Counted from the stretch's first letter, positions 1 to 6,211 are shown. The stretch is 17,359 nt of DNA from CAJXNP01 sp050305935 (GCA_050305935.1 JBNLGG010000080.1:1-17359); one strand, 5' to 3'. Translations and numbers: made by a program. Notes: generated from the letters alone by a model not told the origin.

Positions 1-313
1 TTCTTAATGGTTTATGAACTTCAATTAAGTTAAGAATTTTAGCTTATGCTCCTTCAAACATAATACCTTTGCGTGGAAAAAAAATCAACCGGGAATGTGG
101 ACTCATCCTTGCAATCGGCTTTCCTGTTCCACGTAGAGACCGCAGAGGAAAAGCACACGAAGATCACTAAGTATTTAATTTAGTAGGCTCTTTCATTTTT
201 TTGGATGGTTGAATTAAACGATTGAAGTTTGTTTAACAGATTGATTAACAGTGTTTTGATAATTTTGGCATAGTGCTTGTTAATTGTTTGTCAGAAGTAA
301 AAAGTCAAACAAG
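1..313. other. gene-free leader region upstream of the lipoprotein gene
   Basis: I see no convincing reading frame in this stretch. It is AT-rich and holds one promoter-like TAnnTTTG octamer (64-71), immediately followed by a 7-bp perfect inverted repeat: CGTGGAA at 72-78 and TTCCACG at 127-133. It may be the 5' region of the downstream lipoprotein gene or carry a small RNA; the sequence alone cannot decide. Confidence 0.4.
64..71 (+). promoter_or_regulatory. possible Bacteroidota -7 promoter element TACCTTTG
   Basis: TACCTTTG matches the Bacteroidota -7 consensus TAnnTTTG. No clear TTG -33 element sits 19-22 bases upstream, so the match may be chance. If real, transcription would start near 77 and leave a leader of more than 230 bases before the lipoprotein gene. 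Confidence 0.3.
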
Positions 314-715
314 ATGAAAGCCAGGACATTATTTTCACTCTCCATATTATTAAGCATGACCTTTTTATCATCCTGCTATGTAGACCTTGAACTCGGGGAA
401 CCTTACGTGGATGTGATGCATGTAGAGGAATATGAAACCAAAGATGTGATTTACCAGGAATTTGATAATGGAGTATTGGTTTATGAAGAAGCAGTTTATG
501 ACGCATGGTTGGATATTGAATTATGGAATTCCGGAGGATCAACTGCGAGAAATGTGCAAGTAGAAATAGAAGTGATGGATCATCACGGCTCGCAGGTTAC
601 CGTTGTCCATACTAAAAACTTAAGCCCACATGAAAGTGTCAATTTATCATTCAATACGGGATACGCATTCACTAATGATTATATCAACTATAAGGTATAT
701 GTGTATTGGGACTAG
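314..715 (+). CDS. small secreted lipoprotein, function unknown
   Basis: A protein of 133 residues. I prefer the ATG at 314 over the upstream ATG at 284, because the 314 start gives a normal lipoprotein signal: MKAR, a hydrophobic stretch, then LSSC with the lipidated Cys at residue 21. The upstream start would add ten mostly polar residues in front. The mature part is acidic and predicted beta-rich. Its second half (roughly residues 60-133, with WLDIELWNSGGSTARNV) resembles the FxxxH/CARDB-like beta-sandwich pattern of 'asymmetric, non-repeated' extracellular domains, but I cannot assign a family. It should be anchored in the outer or inner membrane facing the periplasm or exterior. Its stop codon overlaps the stop of the convergent thiolase gene. 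No partner gene on the same strand is visible. Confidence 0.75.
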   Translation: MKARTLFSLSILLSMTFLSSCYVDLELGEPYVDVMHVEEYETKDVIYQEFDNGVLVYEEAVYDAWLDIELWNSGGSTARNVQVEIEVMDHHGSQVTVVHTKNLSPHESVNLSFNTGYAFTNDYINYKVYVYWD

Positions 716-1896
716 GGTTTTAGGTTTTCAATAACAATAGCGGAGGCGCCTCCGCCACCATTACAAATCCCGGCTACACCAAATCGGGATTTTTTTTTGC
801 CTAATACATTGACGAGAGTAGTTGTGATTCTCGCACCGGAGCATCCCAGTGGATGACCAAGGGCCACTGCACCTCCAAAAACATTTACATGGGACGGATC
901 CAATTCCAATTTCTTATTGTTTGCAATGGCAACCACGGAAAAAGCTTCATTTATTTCATAATAGCCAATGTCCTTTTTGTCGAGCTTTGCATTTTTAAGT
1001 GCTTTAGGGATAGCGAGGGAAGGCGCAGTAGTAAACCAGAGAGGTTCCTGGGCCGCGTCTGCAAAAGAAACTATCCTGGCAATGGGCTCTAACTTGAGGT
1101 CAATTAATTTCTGCTTGCTAACCAAAATAAGTGCCGAAGCTCCATCATTGATCGTGGAAGCATTGGCAGCGGTAACACTTCCGTCTTTATCGAAGACAGG
1201 TTTCAATTGGGGTATTTTTTCAAAATTGACATTTTTGTACTCCTCGTCTTCACTTACCTTTATCGGGTCGCCTTTTCTCTGAGTAATGTTTATGGGCACA
1301 ATCTCATCTTTAAAATATCCAGCCTCGGTCGCCGCTGTCGCCCTTTTATAGGATTCGATGGCATAAGCGTCTTGTTCTTCACGGGAGATTTTTAATTCCT
1401 TCGCCGTATTTTCGGCACAATTACCCATCGGAAATTCATGGTACACCTCCCAAAGGCCATCCCTCACCAGACCATCCACTAATTCTGCATTTCCATATTT
1501 ATATCCAAACCTGGCTTTTGGCACATAGTAGGGGATATTCGACATGCTTTCCGCGCCACCGGCAACCACCACCTCATTCATCCCCAGCATGATCGATTGG
1601 GCACCCAGCATGATGGCTTTCATACCAGAGGCACATACTTTATTGATCAGTGTGCAGGGTACGTTGTGGCCAATCCCAGCATTGATGGACGCCTGTCTGG
1701 CCGGTGCCTGGCCGAGGTTTGCGGAAATTACATTTCCCAGGAAAACTTCATTGACATGATGAGAATTGATTCCTCCTTTTTCCAGCGCCCCTTTAATGGC
1801 CATGCTTGCCAGTTGGACAGCCGAAAAGCCCGACAACATACCGCCAAAACTACCGATGGGTGTTCGCACGGCAGAAGCAATAAATACCTCTTTCAT
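712..1896 (-). CDS. acetyl-CoA C-acetyltransferase (thiolase family)
   Basis: A 394-residue thiolase, the usual length for the family. It condenses two acetyl-CoA to acetoacetyl-CoA or runs thiolysis in the cytoplasm, serving fatty-acid degradation, ketone-body or polyhydroxybutyrate metabolism. All catalytic elements are present: nucleophile Cys88 in NKVCASGMKA, His348 in ALGHPLGCSG, and Cys378 in ICNGGGGASA. These positions agree closely with those of the well-studied biosynthetic thiolase from Zoogloea. I chose the ATG at 1896 because MKEVFIASAVRTPIGSFGG is the canonical thiolase N-terminus; the frame stays open upstream to 1938, but that extension is not thiolase-like. The fine specificity (AtoB/PhaA type versus FadA type) cannot be settled here, so no symbol is given. 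The gene lies 74 bases downstream of the Bat-like operon on the same strand and could be partly co-transcribed with it. Confidence 0.95.
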   Translation of the reverse strand: MKEVFIASAVRTPIGSFGGMLSGFSAVQLASMAIKGALEKGGINSHHVNEVFLGNVISANLGQAPARQASINAGIGHNVPCTLINKVCASGMKAIMLGAQSIMLGMNEVVVAGGAESMSNIPYYVPKARFGYKYGNAELVDGLVRDGLWEVYHEFPMGNCAENTAKELKISREEQDAYAIESYKRATAATEAGYFKDEIVPINITQRKGDPIKVSEDEEYKNVNFEKIPQLKPVFDKDGSVTAANASTINDGASALILVSKQKLIDLKLEPIARIVSFADAAQEPLWFTTAPSLAIPKALKNAKLDKKDIGYYEINEAFSVVAIANNKKLELDPSHVNVFGGAVALGHPLGCSGARITTTLVNVLGKKKSRFGVAGICNGGGGASAIVIENLKP

Positions 1897-1940
1897 AGTA
1901 GTAAATATTTGGATGAATGATGATGACCTAATATACAAAT

Positions 1941-1965
1941 CTTTTCCCGCAAGGGACAGGAAAAG
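1941..1965 (-). terminator. weak hairpin between the Bat-like operon and the thiolase gene
   Basis: CTTTTCC (1941-1947) pairs with GGAAAAG (1959-1965) around an 11-base loop. On the minus strand it is followed only by ATTTGTAT rather than a T-run, so it is at best a weak terminator or processing site between the operon (stop at 1971) and the thiolase start (1896). Confidence 0.3.
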
Positions 1966-1970
1966 TAATG

Positions 1971-2636
1971 TTACCAGTCAGGCTTTCCGTCGTCAGGACG
2001 CTGGTTAGAGCGGCGTTGCATTTGCTGAATGTACTGGATCTCGTTATTCTTCATTGCTTCCAGTATCATTTGCGCTTTTTCCGGACTTATGTTCAGCTCT
2101 TCGAGGTTTTGCTGGATTTGCTGCATTTCATTTTTATCCTTGTCGTCTTTTTCCTCTTGCTCTTGAGCGTTTTGAGGCGTGGCTTCATTTTCCTCTGCCT
2201 TCTTTTCCTCCTCAGATTTTTCCTGGGCCTGTTCTTCTTTTTGTTGCTGTTGTTCTTGTTCTTCTTTGTTTTGATCCTGGTTTTGTGAATCTTTTTTTTG
2301 CTGATCCTGTTCGGATTGTTGTTGATCTTCTTTGTTTTGTTGCTGCTGCTCTTCCTTTTCTTCCTTTTCTTTGTTTTCCTGTTTTTCCTCGCTTTTGTTG
2401 TTCTGTTGTTGCTGTTGTTGCCGGTCTTTCATGATCTTTTCCAGCAAGTCCCTCAATTTTTTATTCTCGGGATAGTCTCTGAGCGCATGGTTTAATGTGT
2501 TGACGGCTTTTTCAGGGCCATCAAAAATATATTCATTGGCAGCTTGATTGAACGCAATTTGTGGGCTTCCGAAGGATTGTCCATTCGATTCAAAAAAAAC
2601 AATTGACAATATGATACCAACAACTAGACTTCTCAT
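1971..2636 (-). CDS. Q/E/K-rich low-complexity protein of the Bat-like operon
   Basis: A 221-residue protein with three parts. Residues 1-20 form a signal peptide or membrane anchor (MRSLVVGIILSIVFF, then ESNGQ). Residues 24-71 look like a single TPR-like helical pair (AANEYIFDGPEKAVNTLNHA). Residues 73-177 are almost pure Gln/Glu/Lys/Asp/Asn. A short ordered tail (178-221) has a helical LNISPEKAQMILEAMKNNE segment and ends in RRSNQRPDDGKPDW. Bacteroidota BatC-type proteins often combine a TPR, a Q-rich linker and a terminal basic/Trp tail, so this is probably the C-terminal part of a BatC function carried as a separate polypeptide. Its ATG overlaps the TGA of the preceding TPR gene (ATGA, 2633-2636), implying translational coupling. 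It probably acts in the periplasm with the VWA protein; the exact role is unknown. Confidence 0.8.
   Translation of the reverse strand: MRSLVVGIILSIVFFESNGQSFGSPQIAFNQAANEYIFDGPEKAVNTLNHALRDYPENKKLRDLLEKIMKDRQQQQQQNNKSEEKQENKEKEEKEEQQQQNKEDQQQSEQDQQKKDSQNQDQNKEEQEQQQQKEEQAQEKSEEEKKAEENEATPQNAQEQEEKDDKDKNEMQQIQQNLEELNISPEKAQMILEAMKNNEIQYIQQMQRRSNQRPDDGKPDW
2106..2420 (-). repeat. Gln/Glu/Lys low-complexity coding repeat
   Basis: About 105 codons dominated by CAA/CAG, GAA/GAG and AAA/AAG, read on the minus strand. It encodes residues 73-177 of the Q-rich protein and includes runs of four to six Gln. The same DNA read on the plus strand gives long Leu/Phe/Val-rich open frames that are artefacts of this composition. 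Confidence 0.85.
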
Positions 2637-3292
2637 TTCTTATTATTCATTTCAATTTCTGCAACCTCGCCGAGCTTCTGGATGTATTCCTGGTAAGCTT
2701 TGACCGTCGGGTCTTTTTGCAAACCTTCCTGCATGATATAATACGCCTCGACAAATTGATTATTATGAACATACTGATCGGCCATTTCCTTTAGTTTTTT
2801 TGCATACTCCGAGGGCTCAATATCATCCTGCTTGTTTTGATCCTGGTTCATCTCAGGGTTTTCCTGCATCAAACGCTTCAGTAGCTCATAGTTATACCTC
2901 GCATTTTCATTTTCAGGATTAGCCTTCAACGCATTCTTCAAATGACCCAATGCTAGCTGATAGTTTTTGCTTTTGTATTCTATGACCCCAAGTTGCTGGT
3001 AAGCCGCCGATTTAATCTTTTTGTTTTTACTCTCTACCAATGAGCCATAATAGCGCATGGCATTGGAGGTGTCGTTCAAATGGTAGTAGGAGTGAGCCAG
3101 GTTGAGGATTACTGGATCCTCCTTGACTTCCAATGTATCTACCAGGTACCTGTATTTTTTGGCCGAGGTTTGATAGTCCGACGACAGATATGCTTTGGCG
3201 GCCTCTTCTTTATATCTGTTGACTTCCGCAATGCTGGAAATGCCATCACCATCAGATAAAAAGAGCAATATGAACGCAAATAAAGTTTTCAA
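2633..3292 (-). CDS. TPR-repeat protein of the Bat-like operon
   Basis: A 219-residue tetratricopeptide protein. The start is TTG at 3292, overlapping the TGA of the VWA gene (TTGA, 3289-3292). This gives MKTLFAFILLFLS, a plausible short signal or anchor, and no ATG lies between it and the first TPR. TPR helices are visible at about residues 27-60 (EEAAKAYLSSDYQTSAKKY), 62-93, 95-128 (LGVIEYKSKNYQLALGHLKN, ALKANPENENARY) and 162-196. A polar Asn/Gln/Asp linker (143-158) separates the third and fourth. In Bacteroidota Bat clusters a TPR protein (BatC) follows the VWA proteins. TPRs are protein-binding scaffolds, so the likely partners are the neighbouring VWA and Q-rich proteins in the periplasm. 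Placement in the Bat family is inference from context and architecture. Confidence 0.85.
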   Translation of the reverse strand: MKTLFAFILLFLSDGDGISSIAEVNRYKEEAAKAYLSSDYQTSAKKYRYLVDTLEVKEDPVILNLAHSYYHLNDTSNAMRYYGSLVESKNKKIKSAAYQQLGVIEYKSKNYQLALGHLKNALKANPENENARYNYELLKRLMQENPEMNQDQNKQDDIEPSEYAKKLKEMADQYVHNNQFVEAYYIMQEGLQKDPTVKAYQEYIQKLGEVAEIEMNNKK

Positions 3293-4260
3293 ATCCTCAC
3301 TACTTTTAATTGGGTTACCAGGTCAATCATTAGTAAAAAAACGCCGATTGCCAGGAAGTATAGGTATTTATTTGCTGACACATCGATTTTTTTAGCGTCC
3401 CTCAATTCACCTTCGATGGAGTCAATCTTATTGATTAACTTGCTGATCTCGTTTTCCCCCTGGTTAATTTCATAATACGATCCTCCGGTTTTTAAAGCCA
3501 GGTTTTTCAAGTCCTTACTGTTTAATTTGGAAACCACTTCCATACCTGATCTATCTGTTTTCACTCCTCCGCTTGTGGGAATGGTACTCCCTTTTTCGGT
3601 ACCTATACCCAGAGTAAAGAGTTTGATATTGGCTTCATCCATTTCTGAGATGATACTTTCGGTTTCGTTACCAAAATCTTCTCCGTCGCTGATCAGGATA
3701 ATGACTTTTGACTTCTGCTGAGACACAGTTGATTCTTCACTGTTTAATTTGTCAAGCGCCATTTTTAGGGCTGGGCCAAAGTTGGTACCTGCATTTGGAA
3801 CCAGACGGGTCGATAGGGTCTCTATAAAAAGCGAAAGAGCACTTTGATCCAGGGTAAGGGGACACTGCATAAAAGACTCAGAAGAAAAAATAATCAGGCC
3901 AATGCGATCTGAGCTGAACGCATCAACTATTTTCTTCAATTCGAATTTTACCTTTTCAAGTCTGGAAGGCTCAATATCCCTGGCGTTCATTGATTCTGAC
4001 AAGTCAATACAAATCATGATATCCTTACCAATGGATTTGATTTCTTTGGAATCGCTATCCCCAAATGAAGGACCAAGTAATGATAATATAAACAAGGTGA
4101 AATAAAGTGTACGAAGTATAACTTTAAAGGCTAATCGTTCCCGGTTTACCTTCAGGATGCGGTTAATGTATACCATACGGATGATAAAAACCCCGTAGGC
4201 AATTAAAAAGAATAAGATGAACAGTAATTCCGTAAGGGAAATAGAATTAAACCAAGTCAA
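3289..4260 (-). CDS. membrane-anchored VWA-domain protein (BatA/BatB-like)
   Basis: A 323-residue protein with the Bat architecture. Two N-terminal membrane segments (about 11-32 and 45-64) are followed by a VWA domain (about 80-280) and one C-terminal membrane segment (about 299-317). The metal-ion-dependent adhesion site is intact: DLSES with Asp86/Ser88/Ser90, Thr159 in NAGTNFG and Asp192 in ISDGEDFG. It is therefore expected to bind a divalent metal and a protein ligand. The start is TTG at 4260: a TAA lies two codons upstream and the next Met is residue 28, inside the first membrane helix. A promoter with both Bacteroidota elements lies about 50 bases upstream, so this is the first gene of the operon. 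Bat proteins are linked to aerotolerance or envelope stress in Bacteroides. The usual MoxR ATPase, DUF58 protein and second VWA partner are not adjacent here. Confidence 0.9.
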   Translation of the reverse strand: MTWFNSISLTELLFILFFLIAYGVFIIRMVYINRILKVNRERLAFKVILRTLYFTLFILSLLGPSFGDSDSKEIKSIGKDIMICIDLSESMNARDIEPSRLEKVKFELKKIVDAFSSDRIGLIIFSSESFMQCPLTLDQSALSLFIETLSTRLVPNAGTNFGPALKMALDKLNSEESTVSQQKSKVIILISDGEDFGNETESIISEMDEANIKLFTLGIGTEKGSTIPTSGGVKTDRSGMEVVSKLNSKDLKNLALKTGGSYYEINQGENEISKLINKIDSIEGELRDAKKIDVSANKYLYFLAIGVFLLMIDLVTQLKVVRI

Positions 4261-4312
4261 TGTTTAAAATTTATACAATTAACGCCTCTGAAGAAAAAAT
4301 CGTAAGTGGCAG

Positions 4313-4342
4313 CAAATTTAAGATTAAGAATTATTTCACCAA
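4313..4342 (-). promoter_or_regulatory. promoter of the Bat-like operon (minus strand)
   Basis: On the minus strand TAAATTTG (4320-4313) fits the -7 consensus TAnnTTTG, and TTG (4342-4340) lies 19 bases upstream as a -33 element. The predicted transcription start near 4307 gives a leader of about 45 bases before the TTG start at 4260. Confidence 0.55.
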
Positions 4343-4406
4343 AAAGCTTGATAATAAAGATGATAAGTGGCGACAGGAAAAAAAGATGATATTTTTAGGT
4401 AGTCAA

Positions 4407-4438
4407 TTGGTTAAATGAAAAACAAAATTCTATATTTG
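4407..4438 (+). promoter_or_regulatory. promoter of the tRNA operon
   Basis: TATATTTG (4431-4438) matches TAnnTTTG exactly and TTG (4407-4409) sits 21 bases upstream. Transcription would begin near 4444 and run through tRNA-Ser, tRNA-Arg and tRNA-Pro to the strong terminator at 4937-4975. It is divergent from the Bat-like operon promoter, about 65 bases away. Confidence 0.6.
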
Positions 4439-4528
4439 CATCTCATTTTTCGGAGACGCCGAAGAAGAATTGTCTAGATAGCTCTTTTACCCTTTAAATA
4501 GGCGTTTTTAAAGCTTTTTTACCTTACT

Positions 4529-4619
4529 GGAGAGATGGGTGAGTGGCTGAAACCAACAGTTTGCTAAACTGTCGTACCTCTAAAGGGTACCGCGGGTTCG
4601 AATCCCGCTCTCTCCGCCA
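4529..4619 (+). tRNA. tRNA-Ser (anticodon GCT)
   Basis: A class II tRNA. The acceptor stem is GGAGAGA (4529-4535) with TCTCTCC ending at 4615, the discriminator G is at 4616 and CCA is encoded at 4617-4619. The anticodon stem ACAGT/ACTGT holds the loop TTGCTAA, giving anticodon GCT, which reads AGC and AGU. A long variable arm (around GTACCTCTAAAGGGTAC) and a T-arm GCGGGTTCGAATCCCGC complete the fold. It is the only one of the three tRNAs here that encodes its CCA end. It is first in the operon. Confidence 0.97.
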
Positions 4620-4674
4620 ATGACCGCTGAAGCTTTAGTGGAGTAGGTCATTTGAATTTGAAAGAATGATAGAT

Positions 4675-4748
4675 GGTCTTGTAGCTCAACTGGATAGAGC
4701 AACTGCCTTCTAAGCAGTAGGTTCCAGGTTCGAGTCCTGGCAGGATCA
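4675..4748 (+). tRNA. tRNA-Arg (anticodon TCT)
   Basis: A 74-base tRNA. The acceptor GGTCTTG pairs with CAGGATC (two G-T wobbles) and the discriminator is A. The anticodon stem ACTGC/GCAGT holds the loop CTTCTAA with anticodon TCT, reading AGA and AGG. The T-arm is CCAGGTTCGAGTCCTGG. CCA is not encoded. It lies 55 bases after tRNA-Ser. Confidence 0.97.
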
Positions 4749-4760
4749 CAAAGATATTTA

Positions 4761-4825
4761 GTGATTGGTTGATTGATGAATTGAGTGATTGTTTAAATCA
4801 TAAAATCTCTAAATCAAAAAATCAC
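4761..4825 (+). repeat. GATT/AATC low-complexity spacer between tRNAs
   Basis: The tRNA-Arg to tRNA-Pro spacer holds repeated GATT words (around 4761-4790) followed by repeated AATC words (4796-4824). These can pair into a long AT-rich hairpin in the precursor RNA: GTGATT at 4761 with AATCAC ending at 4825. It may help separate the two tRNAs for processing, or it may be neutral simple sequence. Confidence 0.4.
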
Positions 4826-4839
4826 ACAATAAGTTAGTT

Positions 4840-4913
4840 CGGGGTGTAGCGTAGCCCGGTATCGCGCCTGCTTTGGGAGCAGGAGGCCGCAGGTTCGAAT
4901 CCTGCCACCCCGA
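4840..4913 (+). tRNA. tRNA-Pro (anticodon TGG)
   Basis: A 74-base tRNA. The acceptor CGGGGTG (4840-4846) pairs with CACCCCG (4906-4912) and the discriminator A is 4913. The anticodon stem CCTGC/GCAGG holds the loop TTTGGGA, anticodon TGG. The T-arm is GCAGGTTCGAATCCTGC. No CCA is encoded. Its last seven bases (ACCCCGA) start an 82-bp direct repeat copied about 1.77 kb downstream, a pattern seen when elements insert at tRNA 3' ends. Confidence 0.97.
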
Positions 4914-4988
4914 CGAATTAAACATCAGTTGGAAACAAAAGCCCCTAAATCTTATGATTTAGGGGCTTTTTTGTTTTTTGCCCCATCT
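4907..4988 (+). repeat. direct repeat, left copy (tRNA-Pro 3' end plus terminator)
   Basis: Begins with ACCCCGA, the tRNA-Pro 3' end, runs through the intrinsic terminator and ends at GCCCCATCT. The right copy is 6677-6758. The copies differ by a few substitutions in the terminator stem and two single-base indels, and both are 82 bases long. Identity stops abruptly on both sides: left of ACCCCGA the tRNA body is absent from the right copy, and right of CCCCATCT the flanks differ. This is attachment-site-like, though the divergence shows the event is old. Confidence 0.75.
4937..4975 (+). terminator. intrinsic terminator of the tRNA operon
   Basis: A perfect 15-bp stem (4937-4951 with 4956-4970), including AGCCCCTAAATC, loop TTAT and GATTTAGGGGCT, followed by a run of T. 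It lies 23 bases after tRNA-Pro and ends the three-tRNA transcript. Confidence 0.92.
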
Positions 4989-5031
4989 ACGACCGAAGAC
5001 GCCCAGCTATATCGGGTTATTCCGATGGAAG

Positions 5032-5064
5032 GACCGGCGGAGCTTTGATGTGCCGGCTAGCTAA
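5032..5064 (+). repeat. possible short REP-like element, copy C
   Basis: It begins GACCGGCGG and ends GGCTAGCTAA, with CCGGC (5034-5038) pairing to GCCGG (5052-5056). The same borders, GACCGGCGG and GGCTAATAA, enclose a longer middle at 6581-6628, so the two may be divergent copies of one short palindromic element. The match is short and could be chance. Confidence 0.25.
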
Positions 5065-5163
5065 AGCTTTGATCTTTTAAAATTCTAACCTCCTTATGAG
5101 AAATAGTAAATAGGAGCAGCTTAGAAATTTTAGGGGGCATTGCAAAAACCAAAATTGCAAATC

Positions 5164-5243
5164 CTCCTCGTTCCGGTTTTTTAATTAGCAGAGGACTTCA
5201 GTTTGAGCACAGCGGATACTGAAGTCTGAGCCGGTTTGAGGAG
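5164..5243 (+). repeat. nested inverted-repeat element, REP-like copy A
   Basis: The outer arms are CTCCTCGTTCCGG (5164-5176) and CCGGTTTGAGGAG (5231-5243), complementary at 10 of 13 positions. The inner arms are GACTTCAGT (5194-5202) and ACTGAAGTC (5218-5226), perfectly complementary. The element contains TTAATTAGC (5181-5189) and GCCGGTTTGAGG. The minus strand of 6575-6628 carries the corresponding TTATTAGC and GCCGGTCTGACGG in the same order, which suggests two diverged copies in opposite orientation. Confidence 0.5.
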
Positions 5244-5277
5244 ATTAATCTTTCTAATTTGCATGTTTAAGGAAAAC

Positions 5278-5347
5278 AACACCGCTGTGTGCTTTCATCA
5301 TCAGGAAAGTCTTCGAAGAAGTCTTAGTGATAACACACAGCAGTGTT
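5278..5347 (+). repeat. inverted repeat, 13 of 14 complementary
   Basis: AACACCGCTGTGTG (5278-5291) pairs with CACACAGCAGTGTT (5334-5347) with one mismatch. The 42 bases between contain the palindrome CTTCGAAG. This could be an RNA stem with an internal hairpin or the ends of a tiny inverted-repeat element. No target-site duplication is evident. Confidence 0.45.
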
Positions 5348-5371
5348 TTGTTGACAAAGCAATAATTAAAG

Positions 5372-5403
5372 CGCTACCGCAAAGCATTTTTAAAGCGGAA
5401 GCG
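5372..5403 (-). terminator. possible terminator of the secreted-protein gene
   Basis: CGCTACCGC (5372-5380) pairs with GCGGAAGCG (5395-5403), 8 of 9, around an AT-rich loop. It lies 20 bases past the stop of the minus-strand gene ending at 5423. The minus-strand downstream tract (CGCTTTAATTATTG) is only moderately T-rich, so termination would be imperfect. Confidence 0.4.
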
Positions 5404-5422
5404 GTCAATGTCGGAAACGTAT

Positions 5423-6211
5423 TTATTTAGAAGCAACCCCCATATCCGGCATGAAAGACAGATCAGGACGGATCCAGCCATTTTTCACATCGAATTTCCT
5501 GGTGATGGCCATGGTTTTTTCATTTAAAGCTTTGCCTTCTTCACCCAATAATTTCATGTTCTCAGCTTCGATATTGCTGAAATCCACAGCGTTTGTTGCA
5601 GACTGTACTACAATGTAAAGAGGTTGCTCAGTTCCCAATGCTCCTTTGTATAAGCGATAGCCATTGGGCACTTGTTTTTTTTCAAATAATGCCCTCCATT
5701 CTTTTGATATTTCTTCCGCTTCCAGCTCCTTGTCAGGTTGTCCATAATAAAAATGCCAGGTTCGGTAGTTCACGCCTTCTTCCACCATACCCTTTCCTTG
5801 TGGATCGTACGAAAGGTCATGCGAAAGTTTTATCATGTAATCTTTATGCTTTGTATAGCATCCATCAAAACCTTTCCACAATTTAGCCATTTCCTCTTTC
5901 CCAATTTTGGCTTCCAATTCTTTCCATGGATCATTGTCAAGGGCGGCATAGTTGTCCACTTTGCTAATAAAGATATAATGAAAATCATCAGTCATGGCAG
6001 TAAGATAGGCAAGGCTTGTAAGGTTGTGCTCTTTTATTTTATTATATACGGCCTTAATCGCTTTTTCATATTTAGCTACCATTGAAGGCTTAACAATGTC
6101 TTCATGGATAATCAAGAGCTGTTCATCTGACTGCTTCTCCTGGGCGACTACGCTTGAGCATATGCTTAACATTAGCCCCGCGACAACGAGCATGCATAGT
6201 GTGTTTTTCAT
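5423..6211 (-). CDS. secreted protein with two alpha/beta-barrel-like halves, function unknown
   Basis: A 262-residue protein. Residues 1-23 are a signal peptide (LVVAGLMLSICSSVVAQ, cleavage after the VVAQ region). The mature part divides into two similar halves, about 31-130 and 146-245. Each starts with a beta strand (QLLIIHEDIVK; NYRTWHFYYGQPDK), continues with a helix (YEKAIKAVYNKIKEHN; AEEISKEWRALFEKKQ) and a strand (SLAYLTAMTDDFHYIFISK; YRLYKGALGTEQPLYIVVQ), and ends with a helical part. This strand-helix-strand pattern resembles dimeric alpha/beta-barrel (ABM/NIPSNAP-like) folds in tandem. The fold call is inference and I recognise no family or catalytic motif. It is the only gene in the segment bracketed by the tRNA-Pro direct repeats. 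The start ATG at 6211 gives a clean signal peptide. Confidence 0.85.
   Translation of the reverse strand: MKNTLCMLVVAGLMLSICSSVVAQEKQSDEQLLIIHEDIVKPSMVAKYEKAIKAVYNKIKEHNLTSLAYLTAMTDDFHYIFISKVDNYAALDNDPWKELEAKIGKEEMAKLWKGFDGCYTKHKDYMIKLSHDLSYDPQGKGMVEEGVNYRTWHFYYGQPDKELEAEEISKEWRALFEKKQVPNGYRLYKGALGTEQPLYIVVQSATNAVDFSNIEAENMKLLGEEGKALNEKTMAITRKFDVKNGWIRPDLSFMPDMGVASK

Larger units (their letters stand above)
4989..5422. other. gene-free, hairpin-rich stretch inside the repeat-bracketed segment
   Basis: No credible coding frame is present. The 64-codon open frame at 5236-5430 is interrupted by hairpins and has no protein-like pattern. The stretch is unusually rich in inverted repeats: 5034-5056, 5164-5243, 5278-5347 and 5372-5403. 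It also has short direct repeats, AGCTTTGAT at 5041 and 5065 and ATTGCAAA twice near 5140-5161. It may carry a structured RNA or a cluster of short palindromic repeats. Confidence 0.5.

Noticed and set aside
284..313. The upstream ATG at 284 as start of the lipoprotein gene
   Set aside because: It would put ten mostly polar, charged residues before the signal peptide; the ATG at 314 gives a standard lipoprotein signal with Cys at residue 21.
1968..2495. Plus-strand Leu/Phe/Val-rich open frames that look like membrane proteins
   Set aside because: They are the antisense of the Gln/Glu/Lys-rich coding tract on the minus strand; the hydrophobicity is a by-product of reversed CAA/GAA/AAG codons, and the minus-strand gene has proper couplings and a promoter.
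4761..4825. A CRISPR-like array in the inter-tRNA spacer
   Set aside because: The repeats are four-base GATT/AATC words without regular spacing; this is simple sequence with hairpin potential.
5236..5430. A 64-codon plus-strand open frame
   Set aside because: It overlaps three inverted repeats and the probable terminator of the minus-strand gene, and its translation shows no domain-like pattern or signal.
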